Shown piece by piece: positions 37,972 to 46,118 of a stretch of DNA of 64,000 bases (position 1 is its first letter; each line of letters opens with the position of its first letter). The notes beneath the pieces were generated by a model that saw only the letters and a program-made list of their open reading frames with translations, had not been told where the DNA came from and did not search any database. The DNA is from Halorussus ruber (GTDB lineage Archaea > Halobacteriota > Halobacteria > Halobacteriales > Haladaptataceae). The position numbers and the translations under genes were made by a program. Location of the stretch: contig NZ_ML219768.1 in assembly GCF_004765785.1 (NCBI RefSeq), positions 379,771-443,770 on the forward strand. The letters are read 5' to 3'.

Positions 37972-38757
37972 TCACTCGAAGGTCTTCTCGGCCCACTTGA
38001 CCGCGTAGGCCGGGCCGTGGTCTCGGTAGGCCTCGGTGTCGAGCGCCGCGAACGGCGCGGGGAGTTCGAGGCCGTGTTTCACCGCGGCGCACGCGAACTC
38101 GGCGGCGTCGGCGAAGTCGGTCTCCTCGCGGGCCATCGAGGAGGGGAGTCCTTCAAGTCGAGGTTCGATGCGCTCGCCAGCGTCCTGCCACGCCGCGAAG
38201 AGGCGGGGGTAGTCCGCACCCTCCGACTCGCCATCCCACGACGCGAACACCTCGCGCGTGTGGAGTCCGAGGTAGGCGTCGTACAGCGCGGCCGCGATTT
38301 GATAGACGCTTCCGGCGTCGAAGGGAAGCGCGGCGTCGAGTTCGACGTACGCCTCCTCGAAGAATCCGAGGAAGTGTTCGGGGAGGTCCGTCCCGATTTC
38401 CACGAGCGCCTCCGCAATCAGGAAGTCCACGAACTCGTCGGGCGACCCCTGCACGCGGGGCTTGACGAACGCGACCGGAGGCTCCGTCTGGCGGGTCCAC
38501 GCCACGCTCCCGTCGCCGGGCATCCCGACCGTGAAGTCGGTCGAGGCGAACCGCCGGAGGAGTTCGGGCGCGTCGTCGGGAAGCCACTCCTCGGGGTAGG
38601 TGATGGGGTCCAGCGACTCGACGAGCAGGCCGAGGTCCTCGGCGCGCTCGGGTGCCAGCGTCTCGAAGTCCGACCCCGAATCGAGGACGATTGCCTCTGG
38701 CGCGTGGCTCTCGCGGACCGCCTCGACCTCCTCGGACAGCGAGCGTTCCTCGAACAT
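37972..38757 (-). CDS. conserved haloarchaeal protein of unknown function
   Basis: A 261-residue soluble acidic protein, mostly alpha-helical. It begins MFEERSLSEEVEAVRES; the centre reads WTRQTEPPVAFVKPRVQGSP and GFFEEAYVELDAALPFDAGS. No catalytic motif is recognised. The start codon overlaps the stop of the 30-residue membrane-peptide gene in an ATGA arrangement, so the two form an operon. I recall such proteins only as a DUF of haloarchaea. Confidence 0.75.
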   Translation of the reverse strand: MFEERSLSEEVEAVRESHAPEAIVLDSGSDFETLAPERAEDLGLLVESLDPITYPEEWLPDDAPELLRRFASTDFTVGMPGDGSVAWTRQTEPPVAFVKPRVQGSPDEFVDFLIAEALVEIGTDLPEHFLGFFEEAYVELDAALPFDAGSVYQIAAALYDAYLGLHTREVFASWDGESEGADYPRLFAAWQDAGERIEPRLEGLPSSMAREETDFADAAEFACAAVKHGLELPAPFAALDTEAYRDHGPAYAVKWAEKTFE

Positions 38758-38849
38758 CAGGCGGCGAGCCAGAGGTTGAAGAGGAGTGCGACTGCGAGAG
38801 TTCCCACGATGCCGACCGTTCCGACCACGATTTTGGTTGCCTTGCTCAT
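38757..38849 (-). CDS. 30-residue single-helix membrane protein
   Basis: The frame encodes MSKATKIVVGTVGIVGTLAV and a further ALLFNLWLAA: a two-lysine cytoplasmic start and one membrane helix. Three points support translation: its TGA overlaps the ATG of the downstream gene (ATGA), the ATG lies about 25 bases after a TATA box TTTTAAA (38868-38876 on the minus strand), which gives a leaderless message, and no codon is atypical. Function is unknown; perhaps it anchors or partners the protein encoded next. Confidence 0.7.
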   Translation of the reverse strand: MSKATKIVVGTVGIVGTLAVALLFNLWLAA

Positions 38850-38892
38850 GGTGGTGGCTTCGGGCGCGAATGTTTAAAATTGGCAGGTTTAA

Positions 38893-38969
38893 TCCGCGCC
38901 GGTCCCGGCCCCAGTATCAGTCCGCGCCGGTCCCGGCCCCAGTATCAGTCCGCGCCGGTCCCGGCCCCG
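38893..38969. repeat. 28-bp tandem repeat over the end of the MATE gene
   Basis: Two complete 28-bp units (38893-38920, 38921-38948) and a third partial one (38949-38969) starting TCCGCGCCGGTCCCGGCCCC. The stop codon and last residues (GAGTGAD) of the MATE protein are encoded by the repeat, so the gene's 3' end has been tandemly copied downstream. Confidence 0.85.
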
Positions 38970-40423
38970 ATGTCGGACTCGCGGGCGATGCGCTTCCACT
39001 CGCCGGTCCAGAACCGGAAGGTGTTGACGACGGCGCGGAGGTACATGTCACCGAGAATCGAGACGTAAATCGCCAGCAGGCCCCACCCGAGGCCCGGCGC
39101 GAAGGTCCAGCCACCGAGGCTGAACAGGGCGACGCCGGGCGCGACCGCGAGGAGCGCCACCGGGAGCTTGAAGAAGTAGGTCCCGGCGAACGTTCCGTAG
39201 AGGGGCCAGCGCGTGTCGCCCGCTCCTCGGAGCCCTCCTCGCATCGTCCGCGAGACGCTGAACGCCGCGACCCCGAGGCCGAACACCCGGATGAACTCGA
39301 CCGTCAGGTCCACGTGCTGGGTGCCAAAGGCGGTCGCCAGCGGCCGGGCCGCCGCGAACAGCACCACCGCGATGAACAGTTGCGTGACCAGCGCGATGCG
39401 GAGGGTCTGCCACCCGTACTGGGTCGCCTCGTCGTCCTCGCCCGCGCCGATAGACTGGCCGACCAGCGTCGAGGAGGCCGTCGAGTAACCCCACGCTGGC
39501 ATCAGCGCCAGCAACATGATGCGCCGACCGATGGCGTAGGCCGCGACGACCGGCGTGCCGAGCGTGGTGAGGACCAGCAGGAAGGGGAATCGCCCGAGGG
39601 TTCGAGAGAGTCGGGTTCCCGCCAGCGGCGCACCCACCCGGACGATTTCGCCCGCAATCGACCAGTCCCACTGCTTGCCCCCGAGTGGGAGTCGGACCGT
39701 GTACCGACCGGAGAGGAGCGCGGCCGTGAACAGCGTCGCCGCGAGGACGTTGGCGATGAAGGTCCCCCACGCCGCGCCCGCGACGCCCAACTCGGGGAAG
39801 GGGCCGAACCCGAAGATGAGGACAGCGTTCAGAAAGATGTTGGTCGGGAGCGTGAGCAGGCGGACGTACATCGGGGTCCGGGTGTCGCCGACCCCGGCCA
39901 GCGCGCGGGCCGCGATCATGCTCCAGAACCGGAAGGAGACCGAGAGCATGATGATTTTGAGGTAGACCGCCCCGAGTTCGATGGTCCGGGGGTCGTCGGT
40001 CAGCACGTCTATCATCGGGGCCGCGTAGACCCACGTCGCGGCCGTGATGGGCACCGCGAGCAAGAGTGCGAGCCAGAGCGACTGCTTGATGGCGAAGTTG
40101 GCCTTCTCGCGCTCGTCGGCCCCCTCGAATCTGGAGACGACGCTAATCGTCCCGCTGGTCAGCGCCAGCGAGAGTCCGAAGGGAATGAAGAAGTACTGGA
40201 AACCGAGTTCGAGCGCGGCCACCGCCTCGTCGCCGAGCGCCCGCCCGACCATGAAGAAGTCCGCGGCCCGGAGCAGGGTCCGCATCCCGCCGGTCACCAT
40301 CACGGGGACCGCGAGGTCGAACGCCTCCTCGCCCTTCTCGCGGTCGAGGAGGCCCAGTCGGGCCAGCGCCGCCGGAAAGAGGAACGCGACGCGTCTGGCT
40401 CGGCGCTTGGCGTCGTCGAACAT
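38945..40423 (-). CDS. MATE family efflux protein
   Basis: A 492-residue multidrug and toxin extrusion (MATE) exporter with twelve predicted helices in two related halves, beginning with an amphipathic stretch then FDLAVPVMVTGGMRTLLRAADFFMVG. It exports cationic compounds using a sodium or proton gradient. The C-terminal tail DIGAGTGAD comes from a 28-bp tandem repeat and is probably not conserved. ATG 40423 was preferred because the upstream 37 codons are a Pro/Arg-rich shadow running into an IS-like end. Confidence 0.9.
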   Translation of the reverse strand: MFDDAKRRARRVAFLFPAALARLGLLDREKGEEAFDLAVPVMVTGGMRTLLRAADFFMVGRALGDEAVAALELGFQYFFIPFGLSLALTSGTISVVSRFEGADEREKANFAIKQSLWLALLLAVPITAATWVYAAPMIDVLTDDPRTIELGAVYLKIIMLSVSFRFWSMIAARALAGVGDTRTPMYVRLLTLPTNIFLNAVLIFGFGPFPELGVAGAAWGTFIANVLAATLFTAALLSGRYTVRLPLGGKQWDWSIAGEIVRVGAPLAGTRLSRTLGRFPFLLVLTTLGTPVVAAYAIGRRIMLLALMPAWGYSTASSTLVGQSIGAGEDDEATQYGWQTLRIALVTQLFIAVVLFAAARPLATAFGTQHVDLTVEFIRVFGLGVAAFSVSRTMRGGLRGAGDTRWPLYGTFAGTYFFKLPVALLAVAPGVALFSLGGWTFAPGLGWGLLAIYVSILGDMYLRAVVNTFRFWTGEWKRIARESDIGAGTGAD

Positions 40424-40450
40424 CGGATATTGTTCTTTGCGAGTCGCCCT

Positions 40451-40818
40451 TTGACATCCTCCCCGCCCTGAAGGGCGAGGATTCCCACGGCACCGCACCG
40501 CTGGATTGGGATGGTTACGGTTTGTAGCCGCCACGTTGGACAGCTACTGGCTGTACCAATCAGCCGTTACTCCTATCCCGGCATGGGATTCAGAGATACT
40601 TTCGCTTACCACACCCTGATTCCTGAGACAGAAGAGGGTGTCTTCTGCGTGGAATCGGGGAATCCCGATATTGTCCGATTAGGAGAGGCGGGCAGGCCGC
40701 CTCGGTTGAATAGTATTATGGTTACTGATTACTTAAAACATCCGTTCGGCACGTCGAGTGTGGTTTGTGGATGACTTGTCGGATTCATCCCCGTCCTGAA
40801 CGACCGGGCTTTCTCCTT
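40451..40818 (-). mobile_element. IS200/IS605-like remnant without transposase
   Basis: The left edge TTGACATCCTCCCCGCCCTG with hairpin CCGCCCT-GA-AGGGCG (40458-40480) is, from memory, the typical right-end palindrome of haloarchaeal IS605/IS1341 (TnpB-type) elements. The other edge has a related ATCCCCGTCCTGAACGACCG hairpin (40789-40808). Between them are only ~310 bases, less GC-rich than the neighbourhood and with no convincing TnpA or TnpB frame. It looks like a MITE or a decayed insertion. Confidence 0.5.
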
Positions 40819-40915
40819 GCACTTCCGTAAACAGTTTTGCCAAGGCGCGACGGCTTGCTGGTACTCGACTGCTATCGACTCGGCGCACTCGAACTCGGCT
40901 ACAAAATACCGAAAA

Positions 40916-41752
40916 TCAGCGGTTGCTCGCGTCCCACGCGTCGGGGACCTCGATGACGTACTTGCCGTCTTCCTGCAGCGAGATGATGTACTCCTCGCGC
41001 TCGTACAGTTCCATCAGGTTGAGTTCGTACTGGCCGGGTTCCACGATGCGGATGCTCTCGAACTGGCTGTTTAGCTCCTCGCGGAGTTCCTTCAGTCCCG
41101 GACTCTCGTCGTCGGGCGCGCTGACGACCTCGCCATTCTGGGGTGCGGCGGCCTCCGAGTCAGCAGCGTCCGCGACGTTTTGGGGCGGTTCGTCGGGAAG
41201 TTCCGATTCGGTCACCACGTCCCGGCGGGCGCTGGCCTGCGCGGAATCCTCCGCGCTCGGGTCGGAAGGACCTGTTGCGCTCGGGGCGGAAGGGTCTGTT
41301 CGGGCCGAAGCGTCCTTTCGCTGAGCCGGGGTGTCCTTTCGGGTCGAACCACTCGCAGGGTCGTCCGTGGCGTCGTCTCGCGGAGTGTTGTCTCGCTTGC
41401 CGACCCAGTCTCGGACCGTCGCGGCCGCTCGGTTGACGGCGCTGTTCCGGTCGTTGCTGGCGCTGTTTCGGTCGTCGCTCCCTGTTTCGGGTGCGGACGC
41501 GCTGTTTCCGACGGTATCGGTCCCAGCAGTTCGCGCACTCTCGGCTGTTCGCGCGTTCTCGGGCGTCTTCTTCGGTGCGGTCGCGGCGGACGTGGCCCCT
41601 CCACCCGCGCCGTTCTTGGCGCTACCGCCAGCGTTCGCGCCACCGGACGGCTGGAACTGGAACTTGTTCCCGCCGCAGTCCGGACAGCCCGAGAGCATCT
41701 CTTTCGAGCCGTCTTCGAACGTCCGCCCGCAGGTGGTACACTGGTGGGGCAT
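40916..41752 (-). CDS. oapC: OapC-like zinc-ribbon protein
   Basis: A 278-residue protein. The N-terminal zinc ribbon reads HQCTTCGRTFEDG then SGCPDCGGNKFQF. A long low-complexity linker (about residues 35-205) rich in Ala, Ser, Asp and Arg follows, then a conserved C-terminal domain SPGLKELREELNSQFESIRI, ELNLMELYEREEYIISLQED and YVIEVPDAWDAS. It matches the third of the three origin-associated proteins described beside haloarchaeal oriC1. The molecular role is not known. Its ATG overlaps the OapB stop (TAATG). Confidence 0.82.
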   Translation of the reverse strand: MPHQCTTCGRTFEDGSKEMLSGCPDCGGNKFQFQPSGGANAGGSAKNGAGGGATSAATAPKKTPENARTAESARTAGTDTVGNSASAPETGSDDRNSASNDRNSAVNRAAATVRDWVGKRDNTPRDDATDDPASGSTRKDTPAQRKDASARTDPSAPSATGPSDPSAEDSAQASARRDVVTESELPDEPPQNVADAADSEAAAPQNGEVVSAPDDESPGLKELREELNSQFESIRIVEPGQYELNLMELYEREEYIISLQEDGKYVIEVPDAWDASNR

Positions 41753-42141
41753 TATTTGCGTGAGACGAGCGCGCTGATGAGGTTCTCGTCTTTGTGGAGC
41801 GTCTCGATTTGGTTCGCCGGGCCGATGACCGTGAGCTTCCGGGTCGATTCTTTGCCCATCAACCGGTCGAGGAAGCTCTGATCCGCGGTTTCGGACCGGG
41901 GGTAAGTCTCGATTTCGATGCCGTTGAACTCGTCGGGGCTAATTTCGGTCATCGTCACTTCGATGAGCCTGCTCTCCTCGTCGGGCGAGAGCCCGGTTTC
42001 GAGGATGACGATGTTGCCGTCTCGAACCCCGTCGAGAATCATCCGAATCTTCTCCATCGACGCCATCTCCGACATCCGGTCGGCACCGATGAGGTCGATT
42101 TGCACGCCGTCGTCGGGGTCGTTTCCAGTCACTTCTGGCAT
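41752..42141 (-). CDS. oapB: OapB-like DUF2073 protein
   Basis: A 129-residue DUF2073 protein: GVQIDLIGADRMSEMASMEK, then IRMILDGVRDGNIVILETGL, DEESRLIEVTMTEISPDEF and the end KLTVIGPANQIETLHKDENL. It is found next to an Era-like GTPase in many archaea, and in haloarchaea as an origin-associated gene. ATG 42141 was chosen because the upstream in-frame part reads the GTPase sequence in a wrong frame. It begins four bases after the GTPase stop and overlaps the next gene by one base. Confidence 0.87.
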   Translation of the reverse strand: MPEVTGNDPDDGVQIDLIGADRMSEMASMEKIRMILDGVRDGNIVILETGLSPDEESRLIEVTMTEISPDEFNGIEIETYPRSETADQSFLDRLMGKESTRKLTVIGPANQIETLHKDENLISALVSRK

Positions 42142-42145
42142 GGTA

Positions 42146-42787
42146 TCACCCGAAGTACTCCGCGATTTTGTCGTACACTTCGTCCATGTTGTCGCCTTCG
42201 AGCGCCGAGAGCGGAATCGTCTCGTGCTGAGGGAAGGCGTTTCGGATGCGCTGGACGCTCGAATCTTCGAGGTCAGTCTTGTTGGCGAGGATGAGGACCG
42301 GGAGGTCCTGACTCTCGATGATACCAATGAGCATGGTATTGACCTGCGTGAAGGGGTCGGTCGTGCTGTCCAGCACGTAGATGACGCCCTCGACGTCCTC
42401 CCGGAGCCAGTGCATCGCCTCCGCGACGCCTTCGGTGGCCTCGCGGGAGCGACGCACGGCGTCCTCTTTCTCCATGTCGTGGTCGAGGAACTCCTCGTAA
42501 TCGACTTTGGTCGTCACGCCCGGCGTGTCCACGATGTCGATGGACACCGTGTTGCCGTTGCGTTCGATTTCTACGTTCTCCTTGCGTCGAGCCCGGCGGG
42601 TTTCGTGTGGAATGTGACTCTCGGGGCCGACCGCGTCGCCGGTCCAATCACGGGCGATGCGGTTGGCGAGGGTCGTCTTTCCGGCATTCGGCGGGCCGTA
42701 AATTCCGATACGCTTGGGCTCCTGTGCGGAGAAGAGCTTGTCCGTAACGCGGGCAATGCTGTCTTTCAGGTCGGTAAACAATCCCAT
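42146..42787 (-). CDS. oapA: OapA-like Era/OBG-type GTP-binding protein
   Basis: A 213-residue GTPase. G1 GPPNAGKTT is at about residues 31-39, G3 DTPGVTTK, and G4 NKTD. The N-terminus MGLFTDLKDSIARVTDKLFS is an amphipathic helix. It is first gene of the oapA-oapB-oapC operon that flanks the left side of oriC1. A Shine-Dalgarno-like GGAGG lies shortly before the ATG, unusual here where leaderless starts dominate. TATA-like TTTAAG and GATATAG motifs lie 70-85 bases upstream. Confidence 0.9.
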   Translation of the reverse strand: MGLFTDLKDSIARVTDKLFSAQEPKRIGIYGPPNAGKTTLANRIARDWTGDAVGPESHIPHETRRARRKENVEIERNGNTVSIDIVDTPGVTTKVDYEEFLDHDMEKEDAVRRSREATEGVAEAMHWLREDVEGVIYVLDSTTDPFTQVNTMLIGIIESQDLPVLILANKTDLEDSSVQRIRNAFPQHETIPLSALEGDNMDEVYDKIAEYFG

Positions 42788-43085
42788 CCTTTCCTCCCAG
42801 ACCCCACTATCGGCGAGCGAAAACCGTCACGGGGGCTGTTGCGCGAACAACTATATCCCACCCACTTAAACCTACGTCAGACACCCCTCGGAAAAAATGA
42901 CCAATTTCGGACATTGAAACTAATGTCTCGGGGTTTTGGACCTCCTAATCGCGGGTATTTGGAGACGTCTCAGGACTGAAGCCCACGTCAGCGACGGAGG
43001 AGAAGCAGAACCCGGTGCCTTTCAGGTGGAACCGGGAGGTAGGGAAGGGAAGTCTGTGGCGAGATTTCAGAAGCGGAGAAGAATC

Positions 43086-43105
43086 TCCAGTTGAAACAGA
43101 GGGGT
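43086..43105 (+). promoter_or_regulatory. origin recognition box
   Basis: TCCAGTTGAAACAGAGGGGT; G-tract points right, toward the centre of the origin. Confidence 0.8.
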
Positions 43106-43533
43106 TGTGGGAGCGAGAAACAACCGAGGTGAGCGAGGCGACGCGGACGAACCGGCGAAGGAGACGGGAGATGCGATTCGAGCCAAAGAATCGAGTAGAG
43201 ATGAGGGAGTAGTAGAAATGAGAGAAAGCAGGAATGAGAAAGTTCCAGGTCAGTATCAGAAAATCCCGAGTCAAGTCTGAAGTGGCTCGACCGAGAGGTG
43301 ACTCGGGCAAGACACGGCTCGGAGAAAGAGACGTGACTCGGGAAGACGTCGAGGGCAAAAGTCGCATAGCTGAAGTCAAAGTCGAGACGAAGAGGAGACG
43401 AAGGGAAGTCGAGTTTGAAGGGAGGCCGAACTCGAAGAGAAGTCAGAAGTTCCGACGGGAACGTAGACTCGGAAAATCGAGGCTTGGAAAACACGGGTCC
43501 GACTGAGAGTCGAGAGAAATTCGGACCACCCCC

Positions 43534-43554
43534 ACCCCTTCGTTTCAGGTGGAA
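43534..43554 (-). promoter_or_regulatory. origin recognition box
   Basis: Top strand ACCCCTTCGTTTCAGGTGGA plus A: a near-perfect box in reverse orientation, left partner of the inverted pair around the AT-rich centre. Confidence 0.88.
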
Positions 43555-43609
43555 CTGTCGGAAGACGGGGAGGGGTGTTCGCGGCGGCGTTGTTCCAACC
43601 GAAACACGC

Positions 43610-43682
43610 CCGAAAATAACAGATAATTCTGGTTTACAGATATTGTTTTTCTTCTGCCCTACTAAAGGTTCCGGTATTTAGG
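43610..43682. other. candidate DNA unwinding element
   Basis: A stretch far richer in A/T than its surroundings (contains AATAACAGATAATTC, TTTACAGATATTGTTTTTC and GGTATTTAGG) centred between inverted ORBs at 43534 and 43714. By analogy with known haloarchaeal oriC1 layouts this is the likely melting site. Confidence 0.6.
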
Positions 43683-43713
43683 ACCACCCCTCCCCACCCC
43701 GCCCTTCGTCCGC

Positions 43714-43733
43714 TCCACTCGAAACGAAGGGGT
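43714..43733 (+). promoter_or_regulatory. origin recognition box
   Basis: TCCACTCGAAACGAAGGGGT, right partner of the inverted pair; followed by GGGGGAG so the G-tract is extended. Confidence 0.88.
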
Positions 43734-43876
43734 GGGGGAGGTGCCTTGCCATATGACCCCATCGGCCACTGTGAACCACCAAGTCTTCTGTCCGCTATCG
43801 GGGAACGCTTCACCGGGAAAGACCGATGGCGTTTCACCGCGAGCCTCACTGTGGCTTCACCGTGGGAATTTTATCT

Positions 43877-43931
43877 AAGTAGGAATTTTAGGTGGGTCCA
43901 AGTAGGAATTTGTGTGAGTCTAAGTAGGATC
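43877..43931. repeat. three AAGTAGGAATTT-type direct repeats inside oriC
   Basis: AAGTAGGAATTT at 43877-43888 and 43900-43911, and AAGTAGGATCTT at 43922-43933. Starts are 23 and 22 bases apart, close to two helical turns, so all lie on one DNA face. May be protein sites or a second easily melted region. Confidence 0.65.
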
Positions 43932-44167
43932 TTTTGACTGAATAGAAGCTTTTACCTACACGACAACGTTCCATCCGAAATAGACGGGTTTTCGAATCCG
44001 GCCCCGACATCTCGTTTCCCGGTCGTGGTTTCGGTTGGCGAGCGTCACCGTGGCTCTCGGGCGCCACCTCGGCTGGCGGTCGTCGCAGAGACTACTGAGC
44101 GCTGTCCTCTCGTCTCCCACCACTCGACACCCCTGTTTCGCCCGCCAGCCCTGCTTCGCTCGACACC

Positions 44168-44185
44168 CTGTTTCGCTCGAAACAG
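44168..44185. repeat. perfect palindrome built from the ORB core
   Basis: CTGTTTCG, centre CT, CGAAACAG. Each arm carries the CGAAACAG core of the ORB, but the outer parts of the box are missing, so this may be a head-to-head pair of half sites. Confidence 0.55.
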
Positions 44186-44472
44186 AGGGCACCACCAAGG
44201 CTCGGAGAAGACCGTCACCCGCTCCGAAACTCCTCGTTTCCCGCCGGTAGCGCCGTCTTCACCGACGGACTTCGGCGATTAATTCGCGCTCTCAGGCCTC
44301 TTCGCGGTTGATTTTCCGGTTTTATTCGAGTGAACAGAGAGAAGAAAGAGTTTAATACCCTGCTGGACCTTTGGTTCTCCTGCATCAAGTGGACGCGCTC
44401 GCAACTTCTCGGCCTTCATATCCCGGCGCTGGCGGTCGATTTCGCCGAAATTGGCCCGCGCGTTGCGCGTCT

Positions 44473-44492
44473 TCCACCTGAAACGGAGGGGT
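44473..44492 (+). promoter_or_regulatory. origin recognition box immediately before orc1/cdc6
   Basis: TCCACCTGAAACGGAGGGGT ends 12 bases before the orc1 ATG. Binding of Orc1 here could repress its own gene. Confidence 0.85.
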
Positions 44493-44504
44493 CGGCACGA
44501 ACGC

Positions 44505-45995
44505 ATGTCTGACGAAAACACTCAACCGACGGACGACGGGGTCGATGTCAGTCCCGACCGAAGCTTCGACAACGTCGACCTGGACGACGTTGTCTTCGAG
44601 GAGGAGGACGACGACCAGGGGCTGTTCGACGACCTGCTGTCCGGCGAACCGATATTCGAGAACAAGGAGGTCCTGCGGCCGTCGTACACGCCCCACGAGC
44701 TTCCCCACCGGAAGGACCAGATCAACAACATGGCGACGATTCTCGTCGCCGCTCTCCGGGGCGAGACGCCGTCGAACATCCTCATCTACGGCAAGACCGG
44801 GACTGGCAAGACGGCCAGCGCGAAGTTCGTCAGCAAGGAACTCGAAAGCACCTCGCAGAAGTACGACGTACCCTGCAACGTCGAGTACATCAACTGCGAG
44901 GTCACCGACACGCAGTACCGAGTGCTGGCGCAACTCGCCAACAAGTTCATCGAGAACAACCAGGAGTTCGTAGACAATCGGGTCGAAGAACTCGAAATTC
45001 TCCGCGAGGAGGCCGCCGCCGACCCCGGCCGTCTCCTCGACACCGAGTTCGAGTCGCTGGACGCCATCGACGCGCGCGTGAAAGAACTAGAAGACGACCG
45101 CGAGGAGATGGAGTCGGTGCCCATGACCGGGTGGCCGACCGACCGCGTCTACAACACGTTCTTCGAGGCCGTCGATTACGAGGAGCGCGTGGTCGTCATC
45201 ATGCTGGACGAAATCGACAAACTGGTCGAGAAGTCGGGCGACGACACCCTCTACAACCTCTCGCGGATGAACTCCGAGTTGGAGAACTCGCGGGTCTCCA
45301 TCATCGGCATCAGCAACGACTTGAAGTTCACCGACTTCCTCGACCCGCGCGTCAAGTCCTCGCTGGGCGAGGAGGAAATCGTCTTCCCGCCCTACGACGC
45401 CAACCAGTTGCGGGACATCCTCCAGCACCGCGCGGAAGTCGCGTTCAAGGCCGACGCGCTCAGCGACGACGTGATTCCGCTCTGCGCCGCGTTCGCCGCG
45501 CAGGAACACGGCGACGCCCGGCGCGCGCTGGACCTCCTCCGGACCGCGGGCGAACTCGCCGAGCGCGACCAAGCCGAGGGAGTCAACGAGACCCACGTCC
45601 GGAAGGCACAGGAGAAAATCGAGTTGGACCGCGTGGTCGAGGTGGTCCGGACTCTGCCCACTCAGTCGAAACTCGTCCTGTTCTCTATCATCTCGCTGGA
45701 GAAGAACGGCGTCCACAACATCAACACCGGCGAGGTCTACAACATCTACAAGCGCCTCTGCGAGGAGATAGACGCGGACGTCCTCACTCAGCGCAGAGTC
45801 ACCGACCTCATCAGCGAACTCGACATGCTCGGCATCGTCAACGCGGTGGTCGTCAGCAAGGGTCGGTACGGCCGGACCAAGGAAATCAGCCTCTCGGTGC
45901 CCATCGACGAGACCGAGGCGGTGCTGATGTCCGACTCCCGACTCGGCGACATCGAGAACGTCCAACCGTTCGTGCAGGCCCGGTTCGACAACTGA
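44505..45995 (+). CDS. orc1: Orc1/Cdc6 origin-binding initiator
   Basis: A 496-residue AAA+ initiator that binds ORBs and loads MCM helicase. An acidic N-terminal extension of about 50 residues precedes the core. Walker A is YGKTGTGKT (about residues 95-103), Walker B is VVIMLDEIDKL, sensor 1 lies in VSIIGISNDLKF, and the arginine/sensor 2 region is EHGDARRALDLLRTAGELA. A C-terminal winged helix (SKLVLFSIISLEKNGVHNIN onward) contacts DNA. ATG 44505 gives an acidic start; the longer frame reads through an ORB and is rejected. Confidence 0.95.
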   Translation: MSDENTQPTDDGVDVSPDRSFDNVDLDDVVFEEEDDDQGLFDDLLSGEPIFENKEVLRPSYTPHELPHRKDQINNMATILVAALRGETPSNILIYGKTGTGKTASAKFVSKELESTSQKYDVPCNVEYINCEVTDTQYRVLAQLANKFIENNQEFVDNRVEELEILREEAAADPGRLLDTEFESLDAIDARVKELEDDREEMESVPMTGWPTDRVYNTFFEAVDYEERVVVIMLDEIDKLVEKSGDDTLYNLSRMNSELENSRVSIIGISNDLKFTDFLDPRVKSSLGEEEIVFPPYDANQLRDILQHRAEVAFKADALSDDVIPLCAAFAAQEHGDARRALDLLRTAGELAERDQAEGVNETHVRKAQEKIELDRVVEVVRTLPTQSKLVLFSIISLEKNGVHNINTGEVYNIYKRLCEEIDADVLTQRRVTDLISELDMLGIVNAVVVSKGRYGRTKEISLSVPIDETEAVLMSDSRLGDIENVQPFVQARFDN

Positions 45996-46058
45996 GTTTT
46001 TGGAATTTCGCTCGCGCTCGCTTCCGCTCCTCGACAACTCGCCCGCTTCTGAAAGTTG

Positions 46059-46080
46059 TTTCACACGAAACCAGGGGGTT
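46059..46080 (+). promoter_or_regulatory. ORB-like element downstream of orc1
   Basis: TTTCACACGAAACCAGGGGG followed by TT: box with one substitution in the core and one extra G, between convergent orc1 and sec11. Confidence 0.65.
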
Positions 46081-46118
46081 GCTCGCTCGGTCGACTTCTC
46101 GAAAAGCGTCGGTCGGCG

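Larger units (their letters stand above)
42788..44504. other. replication origin, oriC1 type (long intergenic region)
   Basis: A 1.7-kb gene-free region between divergent oapA and orc1/cdc6, with ORBs in both orientations, an AT-rich centre, a purine-skewed tract (about 43060-43480) and iterated AT-rich 12-mers at 43877-43931. Best boxes: 43086 (+), 43534 (-), 43714 (+) and 44473 (+); weaker ones: 43010 (-) and 43969 (+). The strong inverted pair 43534/43714 encloses the AT-rich stretch, the arrangement described for haloarchaeal origins. Reading frames predicted inside (for example 43234-43506) are purine-skew artefacts. Confidence 0.9.

Noticed and set aside
40511..40774. 87-codon plus-strand frame inside the IS-like remnant
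   Set aside because: No similarity to a known transposase or accessory protein; composition is unlike native genes.
43234..43681. Two overlapping frames inside the origin (90 and 88 residues, plus strand)
   Set aside because: They arise from purine skew, read Arg/Lys/Glu low-complexity sequence unlike the acidic proteome, and span ORBs.
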